A stretch of 64,000 bases of DNA, taken from Mesorhizobium muleiense. GTDB taxonomy: Bacteria > Pseudomonadota > Alphaproteobacteria > Rhizobiales > Rhizobiaceae. The stretch is from positions 731,091 through 795,090 of the forward strand of contig NZ_FNEE01000001.1 of assembly GCF_900099905.1 (NCBI RefSeq), in the 5' to 3' direction. Within the stretch, counting starts at the first letter, position 1, and each line of letters starts with the position of its first letter. Below, piece after piece: positions 47,982 through 57,647 of this stretch. The position numbers were made by a program, and so were the translations under genes. Below the pieces are notes generated by a model. That model made no database searches. It worked only from the letters and a program-made list of their open reading frames with translations, and was not told the origin of the DNA.

Positions 47982-48953
47982 TTCGAACGCGTTTCTGCCA
48001 TCTCGCCGCTGCCGGCCAATTTGCGGGGTGGCGTGGTGGCGATCGGCAATTTCGACGGTGTGCACCGCGGCCACCAGGCCGTGCTCGAACGCGCGCTGGC
48101 CGAGGCCCGCCGGCGCGGCGCGCCGGCGCTGGTGCTGACCTTCGAGCCGCATCCGAGAAAGGTGTTCCGGCCCGAGATTCCGCTGTTCGTGCTGACACCG
48201 CCGCCGATGAAGGCAATGCTGCTGTCGCATCTGGGCTTTGCCGCACTCGTCGAGCAGCCGTTCACGCGCGCCTTCGCCGCACTGTCGGCGGAAGCGTTCG
48301 TGACCGATGTGCTCGACAGCAATCTCGGCATCATCCACGCCGTGACCGGCTTCGACTTCCACTTCGGCAAGGACAGGCAAGGCGGACCGGCCTATCTGAT
48401 GGCGGCCGGCGAACGCCACGGCTTCGGCGTCACCCTGGTTGACGCCTTTCGCGACGAAGGCGCCGAGGTGGTGTCGTCGAGCCGAATCCGGGCGCTGCTG
48501 TGCGAAGGGGCGGTGGCCGAGGCCGCGGGCCTGCTCGGCTACCGCTTCACGGTCGAGAGCGAGGTGATCGGCGGCCAGCGGCTTGGCCGGACGCTCGGCT
48601 TTCCAACCGCCAATATGAGGCTTTCGCCGGAAGCCACTCTGAAGGAAGGGATTTACGCCGTCCGCTTCCGCCGCGCCGACGGCACGCTTCATGATGGTGT
48701 TGCCAGCTTCGGCCGCCGCCCGACCGTCGACGACAACGGCACGCCGCTTCTGGAAACCTTCGTCTTCGACTTCGCCGGCGATCTCTACGGCGAGCTATGC
48801 GCGGTGTCCTTCTTCGGTTTCCTGCGCGCCGAGGTGAAGTTCGACGGGCTCGACGCGCTGGTCGCGCAGATGAAACGCGACGAGGCCGAGGCGAGGGCGC
48901 TGCTTGCCGGCGTCAGCCCGCTGTCCGAGCTCGACGCGGCCGTTGCTTTCTAA
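47970..48953 (+). CDS. ribF: Bifunctional riboflavin kinase/FAD synthetase
   Basis: 327 residues. The N-terminal adenylyltransferase has GNFDGVHRGHQAVLE near residue 24 and the C-terminal riboflavin kinase has GFPTANMRLSPE near 208, with the usual linker. It makes FMN then FAD. Full length and typical order after a HAD gene. Confidence 0.94.
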   Translation: MTEAFERVSAISPLPANLRGGVVAIGNFDGVHRGHQAVLERALAEARRRGAPALVLTFEPHPRKVFRPEIPLFVLTPPPMKAMLLSHLGFAALVEQPFTRAFAALSAEAFVTDVLDSNLGIIHAVTGFDFHFGKDRQGGPAYLMAAGERHGFGVTLVDAFRDEGAEVVSSSRIRALLCEGAVAEAAGLLGYRFTVESEVIGGQRLGRTLGFPTANMRLSPEATLKEGIYAVRFRRADGTLHDGVASFGRRPTVDDNGTPLLETFVFDFAGDLYGELCAVSFFGFLRAEVKFDGLDALVAQMKRDEAEARALLAGVSPLSELDAAVAF

Positions 48954-48954
48954 A

Positions 48955-49106
48955 GCATGATCCCGAAAAGTGGGAACCGGTTTTCGGACAAGATCATGCT
49001 AAAACAAAGCTTGATCCCGAAAAGTGGAACCGGTTTTCGAACAAGATCATGCTAAGACAAAGCATGATCCTGAAAAGTGGGAACCGGTTTTCGGAACAGA
49101 TCATGC
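48955..49106. repeat. Three tandem P1 palindromes
   Basis: Units at 48955-48999, 49009-49053 and 49063-49106, each GCATGATCCCGAAAAGTGG ... TTTTCGG...GATCATGC, with a 54-base period. They lie between convergent ribF and the HdeD-like gene, where they could act as a two-way terminator. The dispersed single P1 elements at 10616, 21676 and 57528 are relatives. Confidence 0.85.
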
Positions 49107-49118
49107 CAAACCAAGGAC

Positions 49119-49673
49119 CTATTTTTTCAGCGCCAGGCCGACAGCAATGAAGGCCCAGCCCTGGAAGATCAGGTCGACGGCGAGAAACAGCCCCAGCACC
49201 CATACGCTGTTGACTGGCCAGCCCATGGCGATGACCAGCCCGGCCAGCGCGCTGATGACGCCGGCCGCAACCAGCCAGCCCCAACCTTTTTCCGGCCTGT
49301 GCCTGTACCCGACCCAGGCCCTGAGCACGCCTGATGCGAGAAGGGCGACCGCCAGCAGGAAGGTCAGCACCGCCGACGCCAGCAGCGGGTTGTAGAAGGC
49401 GAAGAACCCGGCGACGGCATAGAGAAGACCACTGAGCAGCCAGTAGAAAAACCGGGTCCATGTCTTCACACCGAAGGCATGCATGATCTCGATGATTCCG
49501 GCCATCAGCATCAGCCAGCCGACGACGTAGATCGAGGCGACAGTGGCGATGAACAGATTGCCGAAGGCGATGCCGCCGAGGATCAGCAGCAGAACGCCGA
49601 GCCCGACGAACCATCCCCATTTCGCCCGCGTCTGACCGATTGCATCTTTCAAGGCATCGCCGTGCAGTGTCAT
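49119..49673 (-). CDS. HdeD/DUF308 family membrane protein
   Basis: 184 residues with five or six hydrophobic segments and the DUF308 pattern (GVLLLILGGIAFGNLFIATVA near residue 25; YWLLSGLLYAVAGFFAFYNP near 78). HdeD-type proteins are linked to acid or membrane stress in some bacteria. A hairpin in its leader lies just upstream. Confidence 0.87.
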   Translation of the reverse strand: MTLHGDALKDAIGQTRAKWGWFVGLGVLLLILGGIAFGNLFIATVASIYVVGWLMLMAGIIEIMHAFGVKTWTRFFYWLLSGLLYAVAGFFAFYNPLLASAVLTFLLAVALLASGVLRAWVGYRHRPEKGWGWLVAAGVISALAGLVIAMGWPVNSVWVLGLFLAVDLIFQGWAFIAVGLALKK

Positions 49674-50002
49674 CGCCCTTCTCCCTCAGGTTACCTTTGC
49701 CGGCTTGGAAGGTAACGCTGACAGGCTTGCCGGTAAAGCGAGCAGGATGCGAGCGCCACACCCCGAGCGATCGCTTGCCAGACGTGGCTAGACCCGAAGC
49801 GGCCAAGTATCAGACGTAATATTCGACCATGTGCGGCGGCAGTGCTAAAGCATGACGAGCGGGTTCTGGACGACTGTCGTCCTCTTGTCTTCGCCATGGC
49901 GCAAACGAAAGCGGTGGCCCAGCGCTGGCTGTGACGCTTTATTGGATGACGTGAGGCTGCTGCTGTCGCCCGTTTTTATGCTTGATGAGGCTAGGGAAGC
50001 AA
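49674..50002. other. Divergent intergenic region with HdeD leader hairpin
   Basis: 329 bases. A stem GTTACCTT (49690-49697) paired with AAGGTAAC (49709-49716) lies close to the HdeD start and ribosome site. No other feature was recognised. Confidence 0.5.
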
Positions 50003-50908
50003 ATGAGCGACGTGGACGAAAGCCTCGATCTGACGGAGATTAACGGAGTGCGCAGTTTGCTGACGTCAAAGCCACGACCGGTGGGCTGGGACGAACGCCG
50101 GGCACGGCTCGACGAGGTTGGTTCGGTCTGGCCGATTGCGGACGACGTCAGATGTGAGAATGCGGTTTTCGACGGCCTCGAGGGAGAGTGGTCGCTAACG
50201 CCTGAGAGTGACAGCGATAAGGTTCTGCTCTTCTTCCATGGTGGTGGCTACTGCTCCGGCTCGCTCAAAAGTCATCGTCGAATGGTGACCGAGGCAGGTC
50301 GAGCAATGGGAATGCGCACCCTCGCGATCGACTATCGACGCGCACCGGAACATCCTTTCCCTGCGCAACATGAAGACGCACTCACCGCATGGCGCTTTCT
50401 GAGTCGGCAAGGGATCGCGCCGGACCGCATCGTGGTTGGCGGCGACAGTGCGGGCGGCAACCTCACCCTGTGCCTGGTCAGTATATTGTGCGCGGCAGGG
50501 GAGCGGTTGCCGCGATGTCTTTGGCTGGTTTCGCCCTGGACGGACCTCTCGATGTCTGGCGCGACACTATCGACTAAGGACGCAATCGACCCTATCATCC
50601 ACCGGGCGTATTTGGAGGAACTGGCCACCGCCTATGTTCCCCCTGGCTTTGGTCGGCGCGATCCCCTGATCTCGCCATTGTTTGCCGATCTGAGCGGATT
50701 TCCCCCAATGCTGATACAGGTCGGTTCGGCCGAGACGCTGTTGTCGGACGCAACTCGGCTCGCGCAAGCCGCTGGCGCGGCTGACGTCAAAGTACGTCTC
50801 GAAATTTGGCCGCATATGATTCACGCCTGGCCGGTTTGGAATGCAGGATTGAGTGCCGGTCGCCGCACTCTTCACAGCGCGGGAAGCTTTGTCCGCGGAT
50901 TTTTGTAA
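50003..50908 (+). CDS. Alpha/beta hydrolase (HSL-type esterase)
   Basis: 301 residues from MSDVDESLDLTEING with AGGGAAG upstream. Oxyanion motif FFHGGGYCSGS near residue 80 and nucleophile GGDSAGGN near 150 are typical of hormone-sensitive lipase family IV esterases; the catalytic His is in PHMIHAWPVW near 272. The acid residue is likely within GSAETLLSDA. Its GC is somewhat lower than neighbours. Confidence 0.87.
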   Translation: MSDVDESLDLTEINGVRSLLTSKPRPVGWDERRARLDEVGSVWPIADDVRCENAVFDGLEGEWSLTPESDSDKVLLFFHGGGYCSGSLKSHRRMVTEAGRAMGMRTLAIDYRRAPEHPFPAQHEDALTAWRFLSRQGIAPDRIVVGGDSAGGNLTLCLVSILCAAGERLPRCLWLVSPWTDLSMSGATLSTKDAIDPIIHRAYLEELATAYVPPGFGRRDPLISPLFADLSGFPPMLIQVGSAETLLSDATRLAQAAGAADVKVRLEIWPHMIHAWPVWNAGLSAGRRTLHSAGSFVRGFL

Positions 50909-51115
50909 CTCTTGGGTGAGCAGCCTGGGTCACACGGCTATTGCCCAAAATCCAAAAAGCAGCCGAGACATTCCAGAGTGGGAAGCCCGTTGGCAGCTGC
51001 TAGCGCATTTTCAGAAACGCCGCCGATGTTTCGGACATTAAGCCAAATTTTACTGAACTGGCGCCATGGCTTGCGAAGGCTGGTTGTATCGCCAACCTGT
51101 TCGACTTATGGAGTA

Positions 51116-51931
51116 ATGATGCGTTTTGTCCGAGCGAATCCGGTGGTTCTGGCCGCCTTCATACTTGGGGCCACCGGTGCCGCCGAAGCCGCCGATGGCG
51201 CCTTGGGCTGGCTGTCCGGCGACTGGTATCTGACAGTCGGCGCCACCGGCCTGGTCGCCCCCGATTTCGAAGGCAGCAAGGACTATATACTCAGCGCCCA
51301 GCCGATCATCTCGCTCGGCAAGGCCGGTCCTGCGGCCCGCTTCACCTCGCGCAACGACAACATCTCGCTGGGGTTGATCGACGAAGGCGGCTTCCGCGCC
51401 GGCCTGGCCGGAAAAATCCTGTTTTCGCGCGATGGCGACGACGCCGACGAGTTGAGAGGCCTCGACCCGGTGCGCTGGGGCGGCGAGGCCGGCGGCTTCT
51501 TCGAATTCTATCCTTTGGACTGGTTGCGCGCCCGCGCCGAATTGCGGCACGGCATTCGCGCCCATAACGGCTTCGTCGCCGACATCGCCGCCGACGCGTT
51601 CCACGATGTGACGCCGGAGGTCAGGATTTCCGGCGGGCCGCGCGTTTCGTTCGCCTCGTCGGACTATTTCGACGCCTATTACGGCGTCGACGCTGAGGAA
51701 GCCGTCGCGTCGGGCCTCAGCCGGTACCGACCCGGCGGTGGCGTGAAGTCGGCGGGCCTCGGCGGCGCGGTGACCTGGAAAGTCACCGAGCCGATGACGG
51801 CCAGCCTGTTCGCCGAATATTCGCGCCTGATGGGCCCGGCGGCCGATTCCAGCCTGGTCAAGGAGCGCGGCTCAAGGGATCAGTTCACGATCGGCGTTTC
51901 AACGACCTATCGCTTCGATTTCTCGATGTGA
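51116..51931 (+). CDS. MipA/OmpV family outer-membrane protein
   Basis: 271 residues from MMRFVRANPVVLAAF (start may be the second ATG at 51119), with signal cleavage near AAEAADG. It is beta-rich with alternating hydrophobic strands and ends in the outer-membrane signature FDFSM (C-terminal aromatic just before the end). The MipA/OmpV family forms outer-membrane barrels whose functions vary. Confidence 0.85.
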   Translation: MMRFVRANPVVLAAFILGATGAAEAADGALGWLSGDWYLTVGATGLVAPDFEGSKDYILSAQPIISLGKAGPAARFTSRNDNISLGLIDEGGFRAGLAGKILFSRDGDDADELRGLDPVRWGGEAGGFFEFYPLDWLRARAELRHGIRAHNGFVADIAADAFHDVTPEVRISGGPRVSFASSDYFDAYYGVDAEEAVASGLSRYRPGGGVKSAGLGGAVTWKVTEPMTASLFAEYSRLMGPAADSSLVKERGSRDQFTIGVSTTYRFDFSM

Positions 51932-51933
51932 GC

Positions 51934-52368
51934 CTATCCCAGTAGTCGCGTATCGACCGGATGGGTCGTGGCGCTAACGATACGGATGCCGTCGCGGGCC
52001 AGCAAATCCGGATTGAGAAGATAGTTCCTTGTGAACGGGACAATTGCACAAGGGACTTCCATGACCGCCTGGGTGGCAGCAGCGACAAAGTTCGTCCCGA
52101 GCCGTTGTGTCATGGACAGATCGTCCTTCCAGTCATCGGGCAAACCGGGAGACATGATGGCAATGTCGTCCGGCATTTCGATCTCTACAAGCTGATAGGT
52201 CTGGGGCATGTCTTCCGCGTCGACATGCACAAGTATCTCGAGAAGTGCCGTGGCCGGGTGATCGGCGCAGTAGACAATTGGTGTCCCCATGACATGCCAA
52301 CGGCCGCCGCTGACCAAACCGCCGACACCCAGCAGGTCGGCGTAGCCGGAAATGCGCCAGATCCGCAT
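51934..52368 (-). CDS. RES-domain toxin
   Basis: 144 residues. The RES fold is seen: Arg23 in GGRWHVMGTPIVY, Tyr33, Glu44 in ALLEILVH. Most RES toxins have Ser in VPSA(I/V)VP; here that site reads VPCAIVP (Cys107). RES toxins degrade NAD+ in known cases. The antitoxin gene lies 3 bases upstream, giving a classic Xre-RES order. Confidence 0.88.
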   Translation of the reverse strand: MRIWRISGYADLLGVGGLVSGGRWHVMGTPIVYCADHPATALLEILVHVDAEDMPQTYQLVEIEMPDDIAIMSPGLPDDWKDDLSMTQRLGTNFVAAATQAVMEVPCAIVPFTRNYLLNPDLLARDGIRIVSATTHPVDTRLLG

Positions 52369-52371
52369 ATG

Positions 52372-52752
52372 TCAGGCAAAGATGCCGTGGTCGATGCGAT
52401 GGAGCTCTTCTTCCACCAGCGCTGCACCCGTTTCTGACTGCAAGAGGTTGATGGGTGTCTCGTCAAGCACCCTGCTGTGCTTGCGCAGCCAACGCTGCGC
52501 CTTTTCGTGATTGCCGAAAACCCGATCCGCCATCGCCGAAATCCGTTCAAGTCGCATAACGCGGTCGGACTCGGCGATCGTCAGTGTCTCGTTTCGCTCC
52601 TTGCGACGCGCCAATGTCCGTCGCGGGCCGACGATCTTGTAGATTTCGTCATTGCTGAAGCCGCGCTGGCGAAGTCCTTCGACCCTGGTGACATGAACGA
52701 GAAACCGTTCCGTTGCCGTGTCCGGGATACCTTTGATGTGCAAGCTGGACAT
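52372..52752 (-). CDS. Xre/MbcA/ParS-type antitoxin
   Basis: 126 residues. The C-terminal DUF2384 (MbcA/ParS/Xre toxin-binding) domain is seen near residues 70-126 (SAMADRVFGNHEKAQRWL; NLLQSETGAALVEEEL). The N-terminal part has a helix-turn-helix. It is co-transcribed with the RES toxin and should bind and block it and repress the operon. Confidence 0.87.
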   Translation of the reverse strand: MSSLHIKGIPDTATERFLVHVTRVEGLRQRGFSNDEIYKIVGPRRTLARRKERNETLTIAESDRVMRLERISAMADRVFGNHEKAQRWLRKHSRVLDETPINLLQSETGAALVEEELHRIDHGIFA

Positions 52753-53044
52753 ATTTTAGCTTCGCTGCCATTTGCCCAAAGAAATAGGCGCAACTGGCCC
52801 ATGAAGCAAGGAGGCCTCCGCGAGTTCGGGCTTTTCAATGGGGCCGGCCTCGTCTAAAAGCCCGTTCATGACGCAGTCTCCTCGCGCACTCGCGATTGCG
52901 ATACGAATTACAAGCCCGGTGTTCCGGGCGGCCTGAGCGCCGCCGGAGCCGCCGGGAATTTTGCGCGCGGCCTCTCGCGCTTTTTCCAGATCATGATAGT
53001 TCAACGCCCGGGCTCTTTTGCCGGGCAATGCATATGGCAGACCA

Positions 53045-56044
53045 ATGACCGATACGCCGATGACCGACACTGTTGAAACGATCGACTATTCCAAGACGCT
53101 TTATCTGCCGCAGACGGATTTTCCGATGCGCGCCGGCTTGCCCGAGAAGGAGCCGCTGCTGGTCAAGCGCTGGCAGGAGATGGAGCTTTACCGCAAGCTG
53201 CGCGAAAACGCCGCCGGCCGCGAAAAATACGTGCTGCATGACGGCCCGCCCTACGCCAACGGCAACATCCATATCGGCCATGCGCTGAACAAGATCCTCA
53301 AGGACGTCATCACCCGCTCGTTCCAGATGCGCGGCTACGACTCCAACTACGTGCCCGGCTGGGATTGCCACGGCCTGCCGATCGAATGGAAGATCGAGGA
53401 GCAATACCGCGCCAAGGGCAAGAACAAGGACGAGGTCCCGGTCAACGAGTTCCGCAAGGAATGCCGCGAGTTCGCCGCGCACTGGATCAAGGTGCAGGGC
53501 GCAGAGTTCCAGAGGCTCGGCGTCGTCGGCGACTTCGACAATCCCTATACGACGATGGCGTTCCATGCCGAGGCGCGCATCGCCGGCGAGCTGTTGAAAT
53601 TCGCCATGTCGGGCCAGCTGTATCGCGGCTCGAAGCCGGTGATGTGGAGCGTGGTCGAGCGCACCGCACTGGCCGAGGCCGAGGTCGAATACCAGGACTA
53701 TGAGAGCGACACGATCTGGGCGAAGTTTCCGGTCGTCAGCCTCGCTCGTCAGGTCACCAACGTCGAAGATGGGCAGCCAGCCTTGGATCCGAGGCTGACG
53801 CAGACGTCACTGGACTTGCTGGAGGCCGATGTCGTTATCTGGACGACCACGCCATGGACCATCCCCGGCAACCGTGCCGTGAACTATTCGCCACGCATCA
53901 ACTATGGCCTCTACGAGGTCACTGCGGCCGAGAATGCTTTCGGCCCGCAGCCTGGCGAAAGGCTGATCTTTGCCGACGCGCTGGCGGAAGAGGCTGCGAC
54001 CAAAGCCAAGGTGACGATGGACCGCCTCCGTAGCATTTCGGCCGAAGAGCTTGGAAGCCTTACGCTTTCTCATCCCTTCAAAGGTTTGAATGGCGGCTAT
54101 GAATTCGACGTCCCAATGCTCGCCGGCGAGCATGTCACCGACGAAGCCGGTACCGGTTTCGTCCACACGGCGCCGGGCCATGGCCGCGAGGATTTTGACG
54201 CCTGGATGGACGCTGCGTCAGATCTTCGCCAGCGCGGCATCGACACAGCGATCCCGTTCACCGTCGACGATGCCGGCTTCTTCACCAAGGATGCGCCAGG
54301 CTTTGGCGCGGACCGCGAGGGCGGTGCGGCGCGCGTCATCGACGACAACGGCAAGAAGGGCAATGCCAACCAGGCGGTCATCGACGAGCTGATCAAGCGC
54401 AATGCGCTGTTCGCGCGCGGGCGGCTGAAGCATTCCTATCCGCATTCGTGGCGGTCGAAGAAGCCGATCATCTTCCGCAACACGCCGCAATGGTTCGTTT
54501 TTATGGACAAGGAGCTCGGCGACGGCACGACACTGCGCAGCCGTGCCCTGAAGGCGATCGACGACACCCGCTTCGTGCCGGCCGCCGGCCAGAATCGCAT
54601 CCGCGCCATGATCGAGGAGCGCCCCGATTGGGTGCTGTCGCGCCAGCGCGCCTGGGGGGTGCCGATCGCCGTCTTCGCCGATGCCGACGGCAACGTCCTG
54701 CGCGACGAGGCGGTCAACCAGCGCATCATCGACGCCTTCGAGAAGGAAGGCGCGGACGCCTGGTTTGCGGCCGGCGCCAAGGAGCGTTTCCTCGGCAATC
54801 ACGATGCCTCGAAATGGCAGCAGGTTATGGACATCCTCGACGTCTGGTTCGATTCCGGCTCGACCCATGTCTTCACCCTGGAGGATCGTCCGGATCTGAA
54901 ATGGCCGGCCGACGTCTATCTCGAAGGTTCCGACCAGCATCGCGGCTGGTTCCACTCCTCGCTGCTCGAAAGCTGCGGCACCAGGGGCAGGGCGCCTTAC
55001 GACACCGTCGTCACCCATGGTTTCACCATGGACGAGGAGGGGCGGAAAATGTCGAAGTCGCTCGGCAATACCGTCGTGCCGCAAGACGTCATCAAACAGT
55101 CGGGCGCCGATATCCTGCGGCTATGGGTGGTGACCACCGACTACTGGGAAGACCAGCGGCTCGGCAAGAACGTGCTGCAGACCAACATCGACGCCTACCG
55201 CAAGCTGCGCAACACCATCCGCTGGATGCTGGGCACGCTTGCCCATGACGATGGCGAGGACGTGCCGCTGGACAAGATGCCGGAGCTGGAGCGGCTGATG
55301 CTGCACCGGCTTGCCGAACTCGATGAAGTCGTGCGGGCGGGCTACGACGCCTTCGAGTTCAAGCGCATCACCCGCACGCTGCTCGACTTCATGGTGGTCG
55401 AGCTGTCGGCCTTCTATTTCGACATCCGCAAGGACGCGCTCTACTGCGAGGCGCCGTCCAGCGTGAAGCGCAAGGCGTCCGTGCAGGTGGTGCGCCATCT
55501 GTTCGACTGCCTGGTGAAATGGCTGGCGCCGATGCTGCCCTTCACCATGGAGGAGGCCTGGCTCGACCGTCATCCGGACGCCGTCTCGGTGCATCTCGAC
55601 CAGTTTCCGCCAATCCCGGTCGGCTGGAAGAACGAGGCGCTGGCGGAAAAATGGCGCAAGGTGCGGCAGGTCCGCCGCGTCGTCACCGGCGCGCTGGAAA
55701 TCGCGCGCGCCCAGAAGGTCATCGGCTCGTCTCTGGAAGCGGTGCCGGTCGTCACGCTCGATGATGCGGCGCTCGAAGCGGCGATATCGGATGTCGACAT
55801 GGCCGAAATGGCGATCACCAGCGATCTGGTCATTGCGCATGGCAACGCGCCTTCCGGCGCCTTCACTCTGGACGACGTCAAGGGCGTCGCTGTGGTGGTC
55901 GAGAAGGCCGAGGACCGCGGCCTGCTCAAATGCGCGCGCTCATGGCGCTACACGGCCGATGTCGGGCAGGACAAGCAATTCCCCGACGTTTCGGCCCGGG
56001 ACGCGGCGGTGCTGCATGAATTGAAGGCGCTTGGTCGACTTTAA
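53045..56044 (+). CDS. ileS: Isoleucyl-tRNA synthetase
   Basis: 999 residues from ATG at 53045 (ATG at 53060 also possible). HIGH motif is [14 protein letters not shown] near residue 75, KMSKS is [10 protein letters not shown] near 671. Catalytic and editing parts look complete. The C-terminal zinc-finger site is degenerate (KCARSWRY, then VSARDA in place of Cys pairs), as in other alphaproteobacteria, so zinc binding there is probably lost. Confidence 0.95.
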   Translation: MTDTPMTDTVETIDYSKTLYLPQTDFPMRAGLPEKEPLLVKRWQEMELYRKLRENAAGREKYVLHDGPPYANGNIHIGHALNKILKDVITRSFQMRGYDSNYVPGWDCHGLPIEWKIEEQYRAKGKNKDEVPVNEFRKECREFAAHWIKVQGAEFQRLGVVGDFDNPYTTMAFHAEARIAGELLKFAMSGQLYRGSKPVMWSVVERTALAEAEVEYQDYESDTIWAKFPVVSLARQVTNVEDGQPALDPRLTQTSLDLLEADVVIWTTTPWTIPGNRAVNYSPRINYGLYEVTAAENAFGPQPGERLIFADALAEEAATKAKVTMDRLRSISAEELGSLTLSHPFKGLNGGYEFDVPMLAGEHVTDEAGTGFVHTAPGHGREDFDAWMDAASDLRQRGIDTAIPFTVDDAGFFTKDAPGFGADREGGAARVIDDNGKKGNANQAVIDELIKRNALFARGRLKHSYPHSWRSKKPIIFRNTPQWFVFMDKELGDGTTLRSRALKAIDDTRFVPAAGQNRIRAMIEERPDWVLSRQRAWGVPIAVFADADGNVLRDEAVNQRIIDAFEKEGADAWFAAGAKERFLGNHDASKWQQVMDILDVWFDSGSTHVFTLEDRPDLKWPADVYLEGSDQHRGWFHSSLLESCGTRGRAPYDTVVTHGFTMDEEGRKMSKSLGNTVVPQDVIKQSGADILRLWVVTTDYWEDQRLGKNVLQTNIDAYRKLRNTIRWMLGTLAHDDGEDVPLDKMPELERLMLHRLAELDEVVRAGYDAFEFKRITRTLLDFMVVELSAFYFDIRKDALYCEAPSSVKRKASVQVVRHLFDCLVKWLAPMLPFTMEEAWLDRHPDAVSVHLDQFPPIPVGWKNEALAEKWRKVRQVRRVVTGALEIARAQKVIGSSLEAVPVVTLDDAALEAAISDVDMAEMAITSDLVIAHGNAPSGAFTLDDVKGVAVVVEKAEDRGLLKCARSWRYTADVGQDKQFPDVSARDAAVLHELKALGRL

Positions 56045-56045
56045 T

Positions 56046-56115
56046 GCATGTCGCCCAAAAGCATGCCCCCGGGCCTGACCCGGGGGTGTGTAGCGGTTTT
56101 GGGACAACGACATGC
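56046..56115. repeat. Short palindromic repeat P2 after ileS
   Basis: GCATGTCGCCCAAAA ... TTTTGGGACAACGACATGC, with an internal smaller palindrome CCCCCGGG...CCCGGGGG. It immediately follows the ileS stop and probably acts as the terminator. Confidence 0.7.
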
Positions 56116-56316
56116 CAGGTCGCCATATCGGTGCACAAATGCCACGGCGGGCGGCTGATCGGCCTCGGCTCGTTGCCCTTAACGAGTGGTTGAGATAAAC
56201 ACGCGAAACTCCGGACGACAAATTGTCGCCGGATTTCCGTCGGAAGAGCATAGGCGATGGGGACCGGACTTTGGCCGGTGGCGATCGAGAGGCTGTCTAG
56301 AGTGGGACTTTTTGGC

Positions 56317-56991
56317 ATGACCGAAAGAACTTGCGCGCGCGTTGCGCTGCTGGCGCCGCTTGTCGTATCCGGCTTGGCCCTGTCCGGCTGTATGGGCTCG
56401 CCGACCTACGGGACCGACAAGACCGCCTCCGCCCAGCTTGCCGGCGATCTCACCAGTGCTTTTTCAGTCATGCCGAAGAACAAGCAACGGATCGACTACA
56501 AGCCGCGCCCCGAACTGGTGAAGCCGGCGCCGGGACAGAAGCAACTGCCGCCGCCGCAGGACAGCGCCACGGCAAGCGCCGATTGGCCCGAATCGCCCGA
56601 GCAGCGCCGCGCTCGCCTGCGCGCCGAGGCCACGCTCAACCAGGACGATCCGTCCTACCAGGCGCAGATCGTCGATGACATCCAGACGGATCCGGTCGCG
56701 ATCAAGTCTGCGATGAAGGACTCGGGTTCCAGTCATCCGCCGGCCTGGAAGCCGGCGGATTCGGACAAGGGCCGCGCCGCCGAAGTCAAGCGCCGCCTTG
56801 CCGAACAAAAGCAGGGCGACCCGAACACCCGCCGATATCTGAGCGAGCCGCCGGTGCAGTATCGCGCCGCTTCCGCCACCGCGCCGGTCGACGACCTCGG
56901 CGAGGACGAGTACAAGAAAGCACGCCGCCTCAAGCGGGAAGCGGCCGCCAAGAACAAGAGCGGCGGCATGTTCGACTGGCTGCCGTGGTAA
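56317..56991 (+). CDS. Hypothetical lipoprotein
   Basis: 224 residues from MTERTCARVALLAPLVVSG with a lipobox LSGCMG, so lipidated and in the periplasm or outer membrane. The mature body is charged, with a Pro-rich section (LPPPQDS) and a helical tail. Family not recognised. It follows ileS and faces the divergent-ended tadA. Confidence 0.75.
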   Translation: MTERTCARVALLAPLVVSGLALSGCMGSPTYGTDKTASAQLAGDLTSAFSVMPKNKQRIDYKPRPELVKPAPGQKQLPPPQDSATASADWPESPEQRRARLRAEATLNQDDPSYQAQIVDDIQTDPVAIKSAMKDSGSSHPPAWKPADSDKGRAAEVKRRLAEQKQGDPNTRRYLSEPPVQYRAASATAPVDDLGEDEYKKARRLKREAAAKNKSGGMFDWLPW

Positions 56992-57019
56992 GCTGCCGGC
57001 GCTAAGAAATCCTGCGACG

Positions 57020-57472
57020 TTAGGGTTCGCGTCGCTCCCTGAAAAAATCCTTCAGCAGCAGGGCTGCGTCGCTCTCGGCCATGCCTGGATAGATGTCCGG
57101 TGCATGGTGGCAGGTCGGTGAGGCGAAGAAGCGGACGCCGTTGACCACAGCGCCGCCCTTCTCGTCGGCGGCGCCGAAATAAAGCCGGCGCAGCCTGGCG
57201 AAGGAAATGGCGCCGGCGCACATGGCGCAGGGCTCCAGCGTCACATAGAGATCGTGGCCGGTGAGCCGCTCGCTTGACAGCTTGCGGCAGGCTTCGCGGA
57301 TCGCCAGCATCTCGGCATGGGCGGTAGGGTCGGCAAGCTCGCGGGTGCGGTTGCCGGCACTGGCAACGACCGTATCGCCGCTGGCGATGACCGCGCCGAC
57401 CGGCACTTCGCCGCGCAGGGCGGCGGCTTCGGCCTCCTTCAGCGCCAGCGCCATGAAATCCGGCCGCTTCAA
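57020..57472 (-). CDS. tadA: tRNA-specific adenosine deaminase
   Basis: 150 residues. Zinc-deaminase motifs HAEML (His/Glu) and PCAMCAG (two Cys) are intact. It makes inosine at position 34 of tRNA-Arg(ACG), an essential change. Full length for the family. MALALKEA at residue 7 is an alternative start. Confidence 0.93.
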   Translation of the reverse strand: MKRPDFMALALKEAEAAALRGEVPVGAVIASGDTVVASAGNRTRELADPTAHAEMLAIREACRKLSSERLTGHDLYVTLEPCAMCAGAISFARLRRLYFGAADEKGGAVVNGVRFFASPTCHHAPDIYPGMAESDAALLLKDFFRERREP

Positions 57473-57527
57473 GCGGTTTCCATTCCTATTATCTCCTCGC
57501 TACTCCGGCACGATCCTGTTATCTAGC

Positions 57528-57628
57528 GCATGATCCCGAAAACCGGAATCGGTTTTCGGAAGGGATCATGCACCAATCAAAGTCCTACAGCGTCCTTTGC
57601 GCGTCCGTACGGACGCGCGGCGCTGTAG
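57528..57628. repeat. Composite palindromic repeat P1-P3 before pseudouridine synthase
   Basis: P1 at 57528-57571 (GCATGATCCCGAAAACCGG ... GGGATCATGC) and P3 near 57599-57625 (GCGTCCGTACGGACGCGC). It ends only 20 bases before the ATG of the pseudouridine synthase, so it is in the leader around the ribosome site. Confidence 0.8.
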
Positions 57629-57647
57629 TGCAAACGAGCAAAGCTAC

